Source of the DNA: Polyangiaceae bacterium
GTDB lineage: Bacteria > Myxococcota_A > Polyangia > Polyangiales > Polyangiaceae
Direction: 5' to 3'
Length of the DNA stretch: 64,000 bases
Assembly (NCBI GenBank): GCA_025353725.1
Contig: JANXOF010000030.1
Span: 1-64,000 of the forward strand
Shown piece by piece: positions 62,773 to 64,000 of this stretch; the first letter of the stretch is position 1; every line of letters begins with the position of its first letter. The notes under the pieces were generated by a model that made no database searches, was not told the DNA's origin, and worked only from the letters and a program-made list of their open reading frames with translations. A program made the position numbers and the translations under genes.

Positions 62773-64000
62773 TCATTCGGGTGGCGCTTCCTCGGCCGCG
62801 GGTATCGGTAAAACCGTCGTCACGATACGCGGCTTGCGACGCCAAAAACCTCCTCGAGCGAACGCCGCAAAGCCCCAACGCAGCCAGCCTACGACCGAAA
62901 GCGCCAGCCAGAGCGCCCAACCGAGCATCGCGAAGCGGTAGATGAACATGGGCGCGCTGACCACGAGGGGACTCGTGAGGCGCGGTTCGGCCCGGTCTGT
63001 GAACCAGCGAAGTTCGCTGAGGGTCGACTCATATCCGCTGACTTGCATATCGGGATGCCCCAAAAGTCCTTGATGCACGGCCGCGAGGAGAACGCAGAAC
63101 GTCACGGCCGTCGTGAAAGCTATCGCCAGCTGTCGCGCGTTGTACGCCCTGTGGTCGAGGTCGCTCGATTCTCGCCACGCGAGCAGGTGAATCCAGAGAA
63201 CGACGACGGCCGCGGCGAGTACGCTCACCTGGGATAGTCCGACCGAGAGGAGCATCCACTCCCAGGTCCGTAAGGGGGTCCGGCGCATGGCTCCGACCGC
63301 GCAGGCCACGGCGAGAACGACCGCCAGAAGACCCCAAAAGAGAACGACGGGCCCAAGCCGCGGGCCACGGAGCGCGAGCAGCCATCGACCTTCAGGCACG
63401 GTAATTGTGGTCTTCGCATTCACGCTCGGCGCCCCCAGATCAAGCTCCGGTGCCGAAAAGAAGAAGCCCATCGCGCGAGGCATCCGCCAGGCGATAGAGA
63501 CGCTTTGCGAGCCCGGCGACACAGGAAACGAGACGGCGCGTCCCTCTTGCTGCACCTGCGAGGGTTGACCATTGAGCATGATGGACTCGAGCACGGAGCT
63601 GTCGGGCAGCGTCACCGTGTGGTGAGCGCCGCGGCTCGAACGAATCTGGAGCACGAGCGTCGCGTCTGTCGCGCGCAGGCCGGGACGAATCGCGTACGTG
63701 CTCTCGTCGATCGTTAGCGTGCGCCCGACGACGCCATCGGGCCGACTCACCGTGAGCGAGGCGGTCTCCCCGGGCCAGGGCCGCCACTCAGGCAGCTTTG
63801 CGGTCGGCTCGGCTTGGACGACAGGCACGCCCGCAAACTCGGCGTGCCATACAGGACTCATGTCGAGTCGCCAGAGTTCCATCCAACCCGCGCCTTTGGA
63901 AGCGGTGAGGACAAGCGGCGACACCTTATCAATCACCGACTGCCACTTCACCTCGCTCGCCAGCGGGGCGATATTAATTTGAGCTTTGGAGCCTGCCACG
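62773..64000 (-). CDS. Membrane protein, N-terminal part outside window
   Basis: Frame open to the window edge, so only about 408 C-terminal residues are seen. A large beta-type extracytoplasmic part (1-205; EWRPWPGETASLTVSRPDGVVG, VTLPDSSVLESIMLNGQPS) is followed by about five membrane helices (VVLFWGLLAVVLAVACAVGAMRR; WMLLSVGLSQVSVLAAAVVVLWIHLL; LAIAFTTAVTFCVLLAAV; FIYRFAMLGWALWLALSVVGWLRWGFAAF) and a short tail. I do not recognise the family. Confidence 0.7.
   Translation of the reverse strand, partial: VAGSKAQINIAPLASEVKWQSVIDKVSPLVLTASKGAGWMELWRLDMSPVWHAEFAGVPVVQAEPTAKLPEWRPWPGETASLTVSRPDGVVGRTLTIDESTYAIRPGLRATDATLVLQIRSSRGAHHTVTLPDSSVLESIMLNGQPSQVQQEGRAVSFPVSPGSQSVSIAWRMPRAMGFFFSAPELDLGAPSVNAKTTITVPEGRWLLALRGPRLGPVVLFWGLLAVVLAVACAVGAMRRTPLRTWEWMLLSVGLSQVSVLAAAVVVLWIHLLAWRESSDLDHRAYNARQLAIAFTTAVTFCVLLAAVHQGLLGHPDMQVSGYESTLSELRWFTDRAEPRLTSPLVVSAPMFIYRFAMLGWALWLALSVVGWLRWGFAAFARGGFWRRKPRIVTTVLPIPAAEEAPPE

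Overview
The window is GC-rich chromosomal DNA from a myxobacterium, most likely Polyangiales or a near relative. This is inferred from gene content: four Ser/Thr kinases (one fused to TPRs and a zinc finger), an FHA-sigma54 activator, a myxobacterial-type PilZ protein, many lipoproteins of lineage-specific families, a Cys-rich lipoprotein and a TonB-dependent receptor carrying its own TonB-like domain. No phage, IS element or CRISPR array is visible. The only RNA gene found is a tRNA-Ser(CGA).

Layout. 1-7.7 kb: an RNase E/G gene entering from the left with a 9-bp repeat coding (DDA)n, then PilZ, a DUF4398-like lipoprotein, an OmpA-family lipoprotein, a histidine phosphatase, and two divergent kinases, the second followed by an FHA-sigma54 regulator. 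7.7-17.9 kb: a VOC protein, a lipoprotein with a possible papain-like Cys/His pair, a PPC-like lipoprotein, a His-rich lipoprotein, a small Acb2/Tad1-like protein (cyclic-nucleotide sponge family), two lipoproteins behind a TonB-dependent receptor, and a rhodanese-TSUP pair. 17.9-24.6 kb: a Uma2 remnant, a gene-poor stretch, tRNA-Ser, proB, an ExbD-like lipoprotein, and an operon of kinase, frameshifted TPR protein and Cys-rich lipoprotein. 26-34 kb: two large secreted beta-propeller/c-type-heme proteins, one related to the hydrazine synthase alpha fold, with a HEAT-repeat protein. 34-48 kb: nucleoside salvage (cdd, PNP), the zinc-finger/kinase/TPR protein, an M1 aminopeptidase, a LysR pseudogene broken by a 16-bp duplication and a C-run slip, coaD, a TPR/retropepsin-like lipoprotein, a DEDDh exonuclease and a thiolase, a DUF4143 fragment, and a TonB-like gene cut by an in-frame stop.

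49.4-60.7 kb is the most distinctive region. It holds a class I methyltransferase, two MFS transporters, a cyclopropane-fatty-acid-synthase-like enzyme, a type B carboxylesterase, a CDP-alcohol phosphotransferase strongly resembling eukaryotic choline/ethanolamine phosphotransferases, a fatty acid desaturase and a two-HKD phospholipase D/cardiolipin-synthase-like protein. Together they look like a lipid-building and remodelling island. The strands alternate, so it is not one operon and the joint role is inference.

The right end holds a large unrecognised lipoprotein and the C-terminal part of a membrane protein that runs out of the window. Several genes are broken by single-base events, which are either recent decay or assembly errors.
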